DNA of 64,000 nt, from assembly GCA_009926625.1 (NCBI GenBank), contig RFON01000003.1:1-64000 (forward strand), in the 5' to 3' direction. Made by a program: the position numbers and the translations under genes. The notes under the pieces are model-generated. The model did not search any database, was not told the origin of the DNA, and worked only from the letters and a program-made list of their open reading frames with translations. Positions within the stretch are counted from its first letter, which is position 1. Each line of letters starts with the position of its first letter. Origin of the DNA: Planctomycetota bacterium. GTDB lineage: Bacteria > Planctomycetota > Phycisphaerae > Phycisphaerales > SM1A02. Below are positions 48,140 to 55,076 of this stretch, one piece after another.

Positions 48140-48583
48140 GGTGTCAGTCCTTTCAGTCGTGGTCTTGGGATGTTGGGATGTACCGAGTTGTCACCGCGGA
48201 CAGCAAACGAAGGCAAACAGGCGAACCGATCCAGTCCAAACAAAAAACCATGCTCGCCGCGGTGCGAACATGGCCCGTCAACAAACCGGGGCTGTACCGA
48301 GAAGTCAGACCACGGTGGTCTCCTCGCGGCACGATGCCCCTGCTCCCGAAACCCGCAGTTGGACGCGACGGCGCGTCATGTGCGGCTTTCGACTGCCGAA
48401 CCGACTCGATCCGAGAAACAATGGATGGATGGTCGCATAAAGCAGATGCACCTTCGGGAACCTCTGAGGAACCGTTGCGAGCCTCGGACGACCAACGGTC
48501 GCGACAACGAGGCTCAAACGGCGCAAAGGTCCAGTCAGGAAACGGAACGGACGGACCCCCCAAGCTCACTTGGGAGATCAGAG
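48140..48583 (-). promoter_or_regulatory. Long structured leader of the nusA operon
   Basis: From the minus-strand TACACT (48589-48584) to the nusA ATG is about 445 nt. The region holds a nested hairpin at 48479-48515: outer arms GAGCCTCG/CGAGGCTC, inner CGACC/GGTCG. A 15-bp palindrome AGACCACGGTGGTCT lies at 48307-48321. A GTG-started frame of 138 codons (48569-48153) spans it. However, its T-rich third positions and Arg/Ser/Cys-rich product look non-coding, and it is unlike RimP. An autoregulatory RNA leader is the simplest reading. Confidence 0.45.
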
Positions 48584-48589
48584 AGTGTA
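48584..48589 (-). promoter_or_regulatory. -10 element TACACT upstream of the nusA leader
   Basis: On the minus strand TACACT is a perfect copy of the window's best -10 form. It lies 52 bp from the divergent dsbD TACACT. If used, it gives nusA a leader of roughly 440 nt. Confidence 0.4.
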
Positions 48590-48641
48590 GCGGCGCACGC
48601 CCGATTGAGCAAGCGATTTCAACGAGGTTGGGGCACGTTCG

Positions 48642-48647
48642 TACACT
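48642..48647 (+). promoter_or_regulatory. -10 element TACACT of dsbD
   Basis: TACACT ends 8 nt before ATG 48656, with no Shine-Dalgarno in between. This position also rules out the very long upstream in-frame extension. Confidence 0.5.
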
Positions 48648-48655
48648 CGTTTACG

Positions 48656-50641
48656 ATGCAAAGCGCCTTCTGGATGCTGCCTTGCGCTGCTGCCTTGGTC
48701 TGGGCGAACGCCCCTGCTGCAGCGCAGGCGCCAGACGACCCTGTGCGCGCGCGGGTTGTGCTCGCGTCGAACACCGCTGCGCCAGGGGCAGACCTGCCCG
48801 CGGTCATCGAGGTCACGGTCGCGCCGCAGTGGCACATCTGGACGCAGTCGGGAGCGTCCGTCGCGGGCGCGGCTGAGTTCGACGGCGCGGAGTGGACTTC
48901 CGTGGAAGCATCGGGTGTCGGCGGCGCCGTGCGCGCCGCGTCGGTCGCAGCAGGCACATGGATTCTCGAACCGACGGCGGCGTTCACACCGCTGCTCGCG
49001 CAGTGGCCACAGTCCCACCTGGTCACCGCCGATGTCGGCGATGGTCCGCAGAAGTACGCGGTCTTCGAGGGAACCTTCATCATCGGCGTGCCGCTTGCCA
49101 TCGCGCCCGATGCCCGCGAAGGCGAGCACAGTTTCACGATTCGGCTGCGCTATCAGGCATGCGATGCGACGACCTGCCTCGCACCAACCGAGATCGATTT
49201 TCCCGTCACGCTGCGGGTTGCCGCGAACGCGGCGATGCCAGCACCCGATGCGGCACTGAAGGACTTTGACTCAAGCATCTTCGCTGCGCTGAACAGCGGC
49301 GGCGCGGGTCCGCGCCCCATCGACTTCGACTTCTTCGGCTTGGCGTTCTCGATCGATCCCACGGGCACTGGCTTCCTGCTCGTGCTGTTGATCGCCGCAC
49401 TCGGCGGCATGCTGCTGAACTTCACCCCCTGTGTGCTGCCCGTGATCCCGCTCAAGATCATGGGACTCGCGCACAGTGCGGGCAATCGACGGCGCTGCCT
49501 GCTCCTTGGGGCGTCGCTGTCCCTCGGCGTCATTGCCTTTTGGGTCGGACTTGGCATCGCGGTGTCGCTCATCAGTGGATTCACGACGTCGAGTCAACTC
49601 TTCCAGTATCCATGGTTCACCATCGGCATCGGCGTGGTGATCGCGGTGATGGCAATCGGGATGTGCGGACTGTTTGCCGTTCGCCTCCCGCAGTCGGTTG
49701 CGGGCATCGACTTCCGTCACGACACGCTCGCGGGATCGTTCGGCTTCGGCATCATGACGGCTGTGCTGTCCACCCCGTGCACGGCGCCGCTGATGGGCGC
49801 CGCTGCCGCATGGGCAGCGACGCAGCAGCCGTGGGTGGTACTCCTGGTGTTCGGTGTCATCGGCAGCGGCATGGCTCTGCCGTACCTCTTGCTCAGCGCG
49901 TTCCCGCAACTTGTGCAGCGCGTGCCTCGAAGCGGTCCCGCAAGCGACTTGGTGAAGCAGGTGATGGGCATGTTGCTGCTGGCTGCCGCCGCGTACTTCA
50001 TCGGCGCAGGTGCTGCAGGCATGCTGGCCGCGCCCCCCGAGCCGCCGTCGAACGACTATTGGTGGATCGTGGCCGCGATCGGCATCGCCGCGGGTGCATG
50101 GATGAGCGTGCGCACCTGGCGCATCACGCCGCGCCTGCAGCCGCGGCTCGCGTTCGGATCGCTCGGGCTTGGGATCGTGGCGGCAAGCGCGGCCGTTGGC
50201 ATTGAACTGACCAACGACGGCAAGATCCCTTGGGTTTACTACTCGCCGCAGCGACTCGCCGAAGCCCAGGCGCGTGGTGATGCGGTCGTCGTGGACTTCA
50301 CCGCGGAGTGGTGCCTCAACTGCAAGACCCTCGAGAAGACCATCCTCGAGAGCGATGCCGTTGCGGCGCGGCTGACCAGCGCCGGCGTCACGCCGATCAA
50401 GGTCGACCTCACGGGCGACAACCCAGATGGCCGCGCGCTGCTGAAGCGCTTCGACCGTCTCACGATTCCACTGCTCGTCGTCCTGACGCCGCGCAGCGAG
50501 GAAGTCTTCAAGAGCGACACCTACACCCCCGCGCAGGTGCTGAAGGCGATCGATCAGGCATCGCTGCAGCCGCGCGCAGCATCGTCGCCACAGGCGTTGC
50601 CGGGATCGCCGCTCGCACCGCGGACCACCTCAGGGAACTGA
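48656..50641 (+). CDS. dsbD: Thiol:disulfide interchange protein DsbD
   Basis: A 661-residue inner-membrane electron carrier that moves reducing power from cytosolic thioredoxin to periplasmic thiols. It has a signal peptide (MLPCAAALVWANAPAAAQA) and an N-terminal beta domain with the reactive pair in YQACDATTCLAPTEID. The eight-helix membrane domain has cysteines in LLNFTPCVLPVIPLKI and VLSTPCTAPLMGAA. The C-terminal thioredoxin domain reads VVDFTAEWCLNCKTLEKT. All three redox pairs are present, so it should be functional. It would support cytochrome c maturation, matching the cytochrome-like protein at 190. Its end overlaps the convergent gene by 12 bp. Confidence 0.94.
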   Translation: MQSAFWMLPCAAALVWANAPAAAQAPDDPVRARVVLASNTAAPGADLPAVIEVTVAPQWHIWTQSGASVAGAAEFDGAEWTSVEASGVGGAVRAASVAAGTWILEPTAAFTPLLAQWPQSHLVTADVGDGPQKYAVFEGTFIIGVPLAIAPDAREGEHSFTIRLRYQACDATTCLAPTEIDFPVTLRVAANAAMPAPDAALKDFDSSIFAALNSGGAGPRPIDFDFFGLAFSIDPTGTGFLLVLLIAALGGMLLNFTPCVLPVIPLKIMGLAHSAGNRRRCLLLGASLSLGVIAFWVGLGIAVSLISGFTTSSQLFQYPWFTIGIGVVIAVMAIGMCGLFAVRLPQSVAGIDFRHDTLAGSFGFGIMTAVLSTPCTAPLMGAAAAWAATQQPWVVLLVFGVIGSGMALPYLLLSAFPQLVQRVPRSGPASDLVKQVMGMLLLAAAAYFIGAGAAGMLAAPPEPPSNDYWWIVAAIGIAAGAWMSVRTWRITPRLQPRLAFGSLGLGIVAASAAVGIELTNDGKIPWVYYSPQRLAEAQARGDAVVVDFTAEWCLNCKTLEKTILESDAVAARLTSAGVTPIKVDLTGDNPDGRALLKRFDRLTIPLLVVLTPRSEEVFKSDTYTPAQVLKAIDQASLQPRAASSPQALPGSPLAPRTTSGN

Positions 50642-52843
50642 CGGCTCGAGCACCTGCGCTGCGCGCGATTCGATTTCCGCCTCGATCGACTCCATTCGTC
50701 CAGGTCGAAACTGCCGCAGCGGATCCGCCGCAAAGGACTCGTTGCAAAGCGCTGCAGCACGGAGCGCATCGCGCGCCTCATCGAGGCGTCCTTGTGCGGC
50801 GAGCGCGACGGCAAGGCGCAACTGGCTGTCGCAGTGGCGCGGGTTGACGACGAGGACCGCGCGCAGGGACTGTTCAAGCCGCACCGCAGCGGCGCGGTCG
50901 CTCGGCGCTGCATCAAACGCATCGCTCGCTGCGAGTGACGCGAGTCGGAGCGCTGCGAAGCGGCTCCACGATGCATCGGCTGCAAGCGCAGCCCCCTCCT
51001 GCGCGCTTGCGCGGAACTGCTCCTGCGTGCGGGGATTGGCGGCATCCCGAGCGGCGGCGATCCACTGCTCCGCTGCACACAACGCGAGTGAACGCCGCTG
51101 CGGCACTTGCGTGGACGCCGCCGCCAACGCGCGCGCCGCATCGTGTCGCGCTGCGGCAAGCCGTTCGGCAGACCGTGGCCGCGCTTCATCGAAGAGCCGC
51201 TGCGCCGCCGCGACCGCGATGTCATCTTGCCGCGCAATGGCGGGCGCGATCCACACGACGAGCGCGAGTGCAGCTGCGCCCGCGATCGAAGCCCATGCGA
51301 TTGGAGCGATCCGCAACGACGGCCGTGGATCGCCGAAGTTCGGCGCAGGCGCGGCAGCGAGCACCAGCCACGCCCACAGCACGCTGCCTGGCAGCCAGAA
51401 CACCATGTCGATCTGTCCGTGTGTCGCCACGACACACGCCGCAGCAACGCCGCCAACCGCCAAACCATTGCGTGCGCGTTCATCGCCACTGCCGCCCTGC
51501 TGCGCGACTGCCCACGCCGCAGCGACTCCAGCGGCGGCGCCTGCGGCCCGCCAGAGCCACGAGTATCCGTCGAGCGCTGGTGCTTCGAACAGGGCCGCGA
51601 GGATCACGCCGAACACCACGCTCGCAAGCGCAATCTCGCGCACGATCCTGGCCTCGCCGACCGTCGCGTCCGCGGCATGGCGCATCCGCGCACCGCCGTG
51701 CCACAGCAGGCCGAGCACCGTACCGCCGAGGGCGAGTCCAGTGACGCCGAGTGCAGCAGCCCAGTCGGCGAACGATCCGTGCGCGCTGGTCACTTCCTCG
51801 ACGGCGCCGTCTGGTCGAACCAACATGAACGCCGCCTGAAAACCAGCGGGTCCGACGCCGAAGAGTGGCGCATCGGCGAGCGTCCGTACCGCACCCAGCA
51901 GGTAGTGCCAGCGGAACCAGAGGCTTTGCTCGCCCCAGCCTTCGCCGATGATCCCGCGCACGACGAGTGCGAGCAGTGCGGCAATCGGCAGGAGGGCAAG
52001 TCCATGCGCCCAGCGCTCGGAACGCCGCAGCAGCACCATCGCCACGGCACCCACAGCGAGTGCGCCGACGCCCCCCTTCGAACCACTCGCCACGACCAAG
52101 CCCGCGCACAAGAGCGCCGACAGCGCAAGGAGCGCGCGCACCACGATGCGCCCGCCGCCGAGCGCTGCGCTCGCCAGCAGCGTGGCGGATGCTGCCGCGA
52201 CCGTGGCGAAGACATTGGCGAATCCGAACCATCCCGTGGCCTCGTTCTGCAGCAAGCGGCGCTCGTAGGTCAGCACTTCCGCGGAGCCAGGCAACCACCC
52301 CTGCGCGCGCAGGAACACATCCCGCTGCTGCTCATAGAACGCGAGCGTCGCTTGGTGTTCGACGGTCATCTGCACGAGCCCACGCACCGCCAGTGAAACC
52401 CCGATGCCAGCGAGCGCGGCCAGCAGCGCGCGCCGCGTCATCCCCGACGGATCGCGAATCGAGAATCCACACACGCCAAGCGCCGACGCAACGGCTGCAA
52501 TCCATGTGGTGCAGCGCCACATTTGCTCGACATCCTGCATCGCATGCGCGGCTGCCACCGCACACGGCACGAGGCAGGCGCTCGCCATCCATGTCCACCA
52601 ACGCGGCAACCGTGCATGCTCCATGGCGCAGCGGACGAGCAGCCATGCGGCGGCGGCAAACGCGACGGCATCGAGCAGCACACTCTGCGCAGGCGTGGCA
52701 CCCACGAAAACCGCCGGCTGCTGCGCGGGATCCATGTCGAACACAGGCAACGACGCGAACGCGATCATGCACCGCGCGGCGCCGACCGCCAGGACGGCGC
52801 CAAGCGCCACGCGGTCACTGACAGGTGTGACAGGCTGCGACAC
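50630..52843 (-). CDS. O-antigen ligase/polymerase-like membrane protein (Wzy_C type)
   Basis: A roughly 737-residue polytopic protein with about 12 hydrophobic segments. The signature of the O-antigen ligase family is visible: VVASGSKGGVGALAVGAVAMV, and GVGPAGFQAAFMLVRPDG with a following periplasmic loop (EEVTSAHGSFADWAAALG) containing the key His. The C-terminal 200 residues are Ala-rich TPR-like helices (AVALAAQGRLDEARDALRAAALC). It may join glycans to lipid A or to protein, in line with lpxI nearby. GTG 52843 is used because TACGAT ends 9 nt upstream; a start at 52876 would run over the divergent gene. Confidence 0.8.
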   Translation of the reverse strand: MSQPVTPVSDRVALGAVLAVGAARCMIAFASLPVFDMDPAQQPAVFVGATPAQSVLLDAVAFAAAAWLLVRCAMEHARLPRWWTWMASACLVPCAVAAAHAMQDVEQMWRCTTWIAAVASALGVCGFSIRDPSGMTRRALLAALAGIGVSLAVRGLVQMTVEHQATLAFYEQQRDVFLRAQGWLPGSAEVLTYERRLLQNEATGWFGFANVFATVAAASATLLASAALGGGRIVVRALLALSALLCAGLVVASGSKGGVGALAVGAVAMVLLRRSERWAHGLALLPIAALLALVVRGIIGEGWGEQSLWFRWHYLLGAVRTLADAPLFGVGPAGFQAAFMLVRPDGAVEEVTSAHGSFADWAAALGVTGLALGGTVLGLLWHGGARMRHAADATVGEARIVREIALASVVFGVILAALFEAPALDGYSWLWRAAGAAAGVAAAWAVAQQGGSGDERARNGLAVGGVAAACVVATHGQIDMVFWLPGSVLWAWLVLAAAPAPNFGDPRPSLRIAPIAWASIAGAAALALVVWIAPAIARQDDIAVAAAQRLFDEARPRSAERLAAARHDAARALAAASTQVPQRRSLALCAAEQWIAAARDAANPRTQEQFRASAQEGAALAADASWSRFAALRLASLAASDAFDAAPSDRAAAVRLEQSLRAVLVVNPRHCDSQLRLAVALAAQGRLDEARDALRAAALCNESFAADPLRQFRPGRMESIEAEIESRAAQVLEPSVP

Positions 52844-52851
52844 GCGGCTGC

Positions 52852-52858
52852 TATCGTA
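52852..52858. promoter_or_regulatory. Overlapping divergent -10 elements (TATCGT / TACGAT)
   Basis: CTATCGTAG is nearly palindromic. TATCGT (plus, 52852-52857) ends 6 nt before ATG 52864. TACGAT (minus, 52858-52853) ends 9 nt before GTG 52843. The two hexamers share five bases, so only 20 bp separate the divergent start codons. Confidence 0.5.
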
Positions 52859-52863
52859 GGGAA

Positions 52864-53496
52864 ATGCAGGACGCATCCGCGCGACAGGCCGTCACGGTCT
52901 ACTGTGCCAGTGCACGCGGCGCGGATGAGCGGCACCTCGCTGCGGCAGCGGACTTCGGGCGCGCACTCGCCGAGGCGAACCTCAATCTGGTCTACGGTGG
53001 CGGCGGCATCGGGCTGATGGGCGAACTCGCACGCTCTGCACAGCGACACGGCGCGCATGTCACTGGCATCATCACGCAGCAGTTCCTGACGCTCGAGCAA
53101 GGCTGGAGCGGCTGCGACGAACTCGTTGTCGTCGGATCGATGCGCGAACGCAAGAAGCGCATGGAGGATCTCGGCAGTGCGTTTGCCGTCCTTGCGGGCG
53201 GACTGGGCACCTGGGAAGAGTTCTTCGAAACGCTCGTGGGCCGCGTGATCGGGCGGCATGCCAAGCCGATCGGCATCCTCAACACGAACGGCTTTGCCGC
53301 GCCGCTGCGCCAATTGATCGCGCACGGTGTCGAACATGGTTTCGTGCGTGATGCGGCGCTCGATCTCCTGCTCGTGCACGACGAACCGTCGCACCTCGTG
53401 CGCCAGCTTGCGCTCGCCCTCGAAGCGAGCGATCAGCTGCCGCATGACCCGCAGCGCATGCTGCCCATGCACGGGCCGCACGAGGGGCGCCGGTGA
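52864..53496 (+). CDS. LOG family (TIGR00730) nucleotide phosphoribohydrolase
   Basis: A 210-residue Rossmann-like protein of the LOG/YgdH family. It has VYCASARGA at the N-terminus, LVYGGGGIGLMGELA near residue 42, and FAVLAGGLGTWEEFFETL near 108. The usual motif is PGGxGTxxE; the leading Pro is Ala here, but the catalytic Glu remains. Family members release free cytokinin-type bases from the riboside monophosphate, or cleave AMP-like nucleotides. The physiological substrate in bacteria is often unclear. It is the first gene of LOG-lpxI-TlyA-like, each joined by GTGA overlaps. Confidence 0.85.
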   Translation: MQDASARQAVTVYCASARGADERHLAAAADFGRALAEANLNLVYGGGGIGLMGELARSAQRHGAHVTGIITQQFLTLEQGWSGCDELVVVGSMRERKKRMEDLGSAFAVLAGGLGTWEEFFETLVGRVIGRHAKPIGILNTNGFAAPLRQLIAHGVEHGFVRDAALDLLLVHDEPSHLVRQLALALEASDQLPHDPQRMLPMHGPHEGRR

Positions 53497-54398
53497 ACGC
53501 CGCCCGTGTCGACGGCGCCACGCGCGCGGACGCAGCGCGTGCACCGATCGGGCTCATCGCGGGCAGCGGCGTCTTGCCGCTGCTTGTGGCACAGGGCATT
53601 CGCGCAGCGGGGCTCCGCGTCGTCTGCATCGGACTGCACGACCACTTCCATCCTGACCTTCCGCGCCACTGCGATCGCTTCAGCCGCGCGGGTGTCCTGC
53701 AGATCGGGCGGTGGATCCGTCTGATGCGCGCCGCGGGCGCACGCGATGCGGTGATGGTCGGTCGCGTGAAGAAGGCGACGATGTATCGCCCGCTGCAGCT
53801 CCTTCGGCAACTGCCCGACCTTCGGACGGTGCTGCTCTACTATCGGCGGCTGCGCTTCGATCGGCGAAGCCCTGCACTCCTTGCCGCAGTGGCAGAGGAA
53901 CTCGCCGCGTCGGGCGTGCATCTGATGGACTCCACACGCTTCATCCCAGACCACATCGCCACCGAGGGAGTGATGGGTCGCACAGTGCCGACCGCATCAC
54001 AGCAACGCGACATTGACTTCGGCTGGCCCATCCTGCAGTCCGTTGCCAATCTCGGCATCGGACAGGCGATCACGGTGCGCGACTGCGATGTGATCGCCGT
54101 CGAGGCAATGGAGGGGACGGATGCGACGATCGACCGCACGGCGGCGATTTGCAGGCGCATGGGTTGGACGATGCTGAAGACCACGCATGACAGCCACGAC
54201 CTGCGCGCCGATGTACCGACCGTGGGCATTCAAACGGTGGAACGCATCGCCGCTGCAGGCGGTCGCGTGCTCGCGCTCGGTGCAGGGCGTGTGATCATGC
54301 TTCAGCGCGAAGAGCTGATCGCCGCGGCGGACCGGCTCGGCGTTGCGCTCGTCGGTATCCGCGGTGCCGAGCACGATCCTCGTCCGACGCTGCCGTGA
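53493..54398 (+). CDS. lpxI: UDP-2,3-diacylglucosamine pyrophosphatase LpxI
   Basis: A 301-residue enzyme of lipid A synthesis, converting UDP-2,3-diacylglucosamine to lipid X, the role of LpxH in enterics. The N-terminal domain opens PIGLIAGSGVLPLLVAQGIRAAG. The C-terminal domain has VTVRDCDVIAVEAMEGTDATIDR (quoted in part: VIAVEAMEGTD), KTTHDSHDLRADVPTVGIQT and GGRVLALGAGRVIML. The GTG start overlaps the upstream TGA (GTGA). Presence of LpxI is good evidence for an LPS-type outer membrane. The remaining lpx genes are not in the window. Confidence 0.93.
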   Translation: MNAARVDGATRADAARAPIGLIAGSGVLPLLVAQGIRAAGLRVVCIGLHDHFHPDLPRHCDRFSRAGVLQIGRWIRLMRAAGARDAVMVGRVKKATMYRPLQLLRQLPDLRTVLLYYRRLRFDRRSPALLAAVAEELAASGVHLMDSTRFIPDHIATEGVMGRTVPTASQQRDIDFGWPILQSVANLGIGQAITVRDCDVIAVEAMEGTDATIDRTAAICRRMGWTMLKTTHDSHDLRADVPTVGIQTVERIAAAGGRVLALGAGRVIMLQREELIAAADRLGVALVGIRGAEHDPRPTLP

Positions 54399-54973
54399 GC
54401 GATCCATCCCCTGTTCGGTTCGTGTCGCGAGCGGGATTCAAGTTGCAGCACGCGCTCGAGGCATTCGGCGTTGCGGTCACGGGGCTTGATTGTGCGGATT
54501 TCGGCTGCAATGCGGGTGGTTTCACGGACTGCCTGCTCCAGCGTGGCGCCCGACGAGTGGTGGCGCTCGACACGGGCTACGGGATGCTCGACTGGCGCCT
54601 GCGCAACGATGCGCGGGTGGATGTGCGAGAGCGCACCAATGCGCTGCACGCGCCCGCCCCGAGCGATGGGGTCGATCTTGTGGTGATGGATCTTGCCTGG
54701 ACATGCCAGCGCCACGCAGTGCCCGCGGCGCTCCGCTGGCTGCGTCCGAACGGTCGCATCATCACGCTCATCAAGCCGCACTACGAGTCGCAGGGCACCG
54801 AGCGAAAGGCGCTCGTGAAGGGTGCGCTGCCGCCTGCGATTGCGGCGACCGTCGTTGAACGCGTGCTCGGCTCGATGCCCGAACTCGGCGCGCGCGTTCT
54901 CGCAGACTCGCCCAGTCCCGTCATCGGCGGAGGCGGCAACAGCGAGCATCTCGCACTGCTTGCACCGCGTTGA
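54395..54973 (+). CDS. TlyA/FtsJ-like rRNA methyltransferase lacking the S4 domain
   Basis: A 192-residue SAM-dependent methyltransferase. FVSRAGFKLQHALEAFGVAV followed by LDCADFGCNAGGFTDCLLQRGA and ALDTGYGMLDWRLRNDARV is the TlyA signature, with GCNAGGFTDCLL binding SAM. LIKPHYES is the catalytic-Lys region. TlyA 2'-O-methylates 16S C1409 and 23S C1920. The N-terminal S4 domain found in TlyA is missing, and the protein starts at the SRAG motif. It could act on another RNA or rely on a partner. The GTG start overlaps the lpxI stop. Confidence 0.8.
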   Translation: MSDPSPVRFVSRAGFKLQHALEAFGVAVTGLDCADFGCNAGGFTDCLLQRGARRVVALDTGYGMLDWRLRNDARVDVRERTNALHAPAPSDGVDLVVMDLAWTCQRHAVPAALRWLRPNGRIITLIKPHYESQGTERKALVKGALPPAIAATVVERVLGSMPELGARVLADSPSPVIGGGGNSEHLALLAPR

Positions 54974-54991
54974 CGGACCATGGCTTCGCGG

Positions 54992-55012
54992 GCGTTTCAC
55001 GCCGTGAAATGC
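54992..55012. promoter_or_regulatory. Inverted repeat TTTCAC-GCC-GTGAAA upstream of gyrA
   Basis: TTTCAC (54995-55000) and GTGAAA (55004-55009) are perfect arms around GCC. With one G-T wobble the arms extend to nine bases. The repeat lies 16 bp past the TlyA-like stop and 50 bp before the gyrA -10. It may be a weak hairpin terminator or an operator. The half sites equal those of the ParB site parS, but three extra bases separate them. Confidence 0.4.
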
Positions 55013-55058
55013 GGGCACCTTTGCCGCCACATTGCCACCTGATACCGCCACTTTCGGA

Positions 55059-55064
55059 TAGGAT
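55059..55064 (+). promoter_or_regulatory. -10 element TAGGAT of gyrA
   Basis: TAGGAT ends 12 nt before GTG 55077, with no Shine-Dalgarno in between. It fits the near-leaderless pattern and supports GTG as start. Confidence 0.4.
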
Positions 55065-55076
55065 TTCCAGCTTCCC

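Noticed and set aside
48153-48569. A 138-codon minus-strand frame in the nusA leader, at the rimP position
   Set aside because: Not accepted as RimP: the length is close but no RimP motif is seen. Third positions are T-rich unlike neighbours and the product is Arg/Ser/Cys-rich. Kept only as an alternative under the leader entry.
46142-48655. In-frame extension upstream of dsbD through nusA and infB
   Set aside because: The DsbD signal peptide starts at ATG 48656 with a TACACT just upstream. The extension only mirrors the nusA and infB coding strand.
54992-55012. A true ParB parS site
   Set aside because: The half sites match but three extra bases separate them, which should prevent normal ParB dimer binding. 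Reported only as parS-like.
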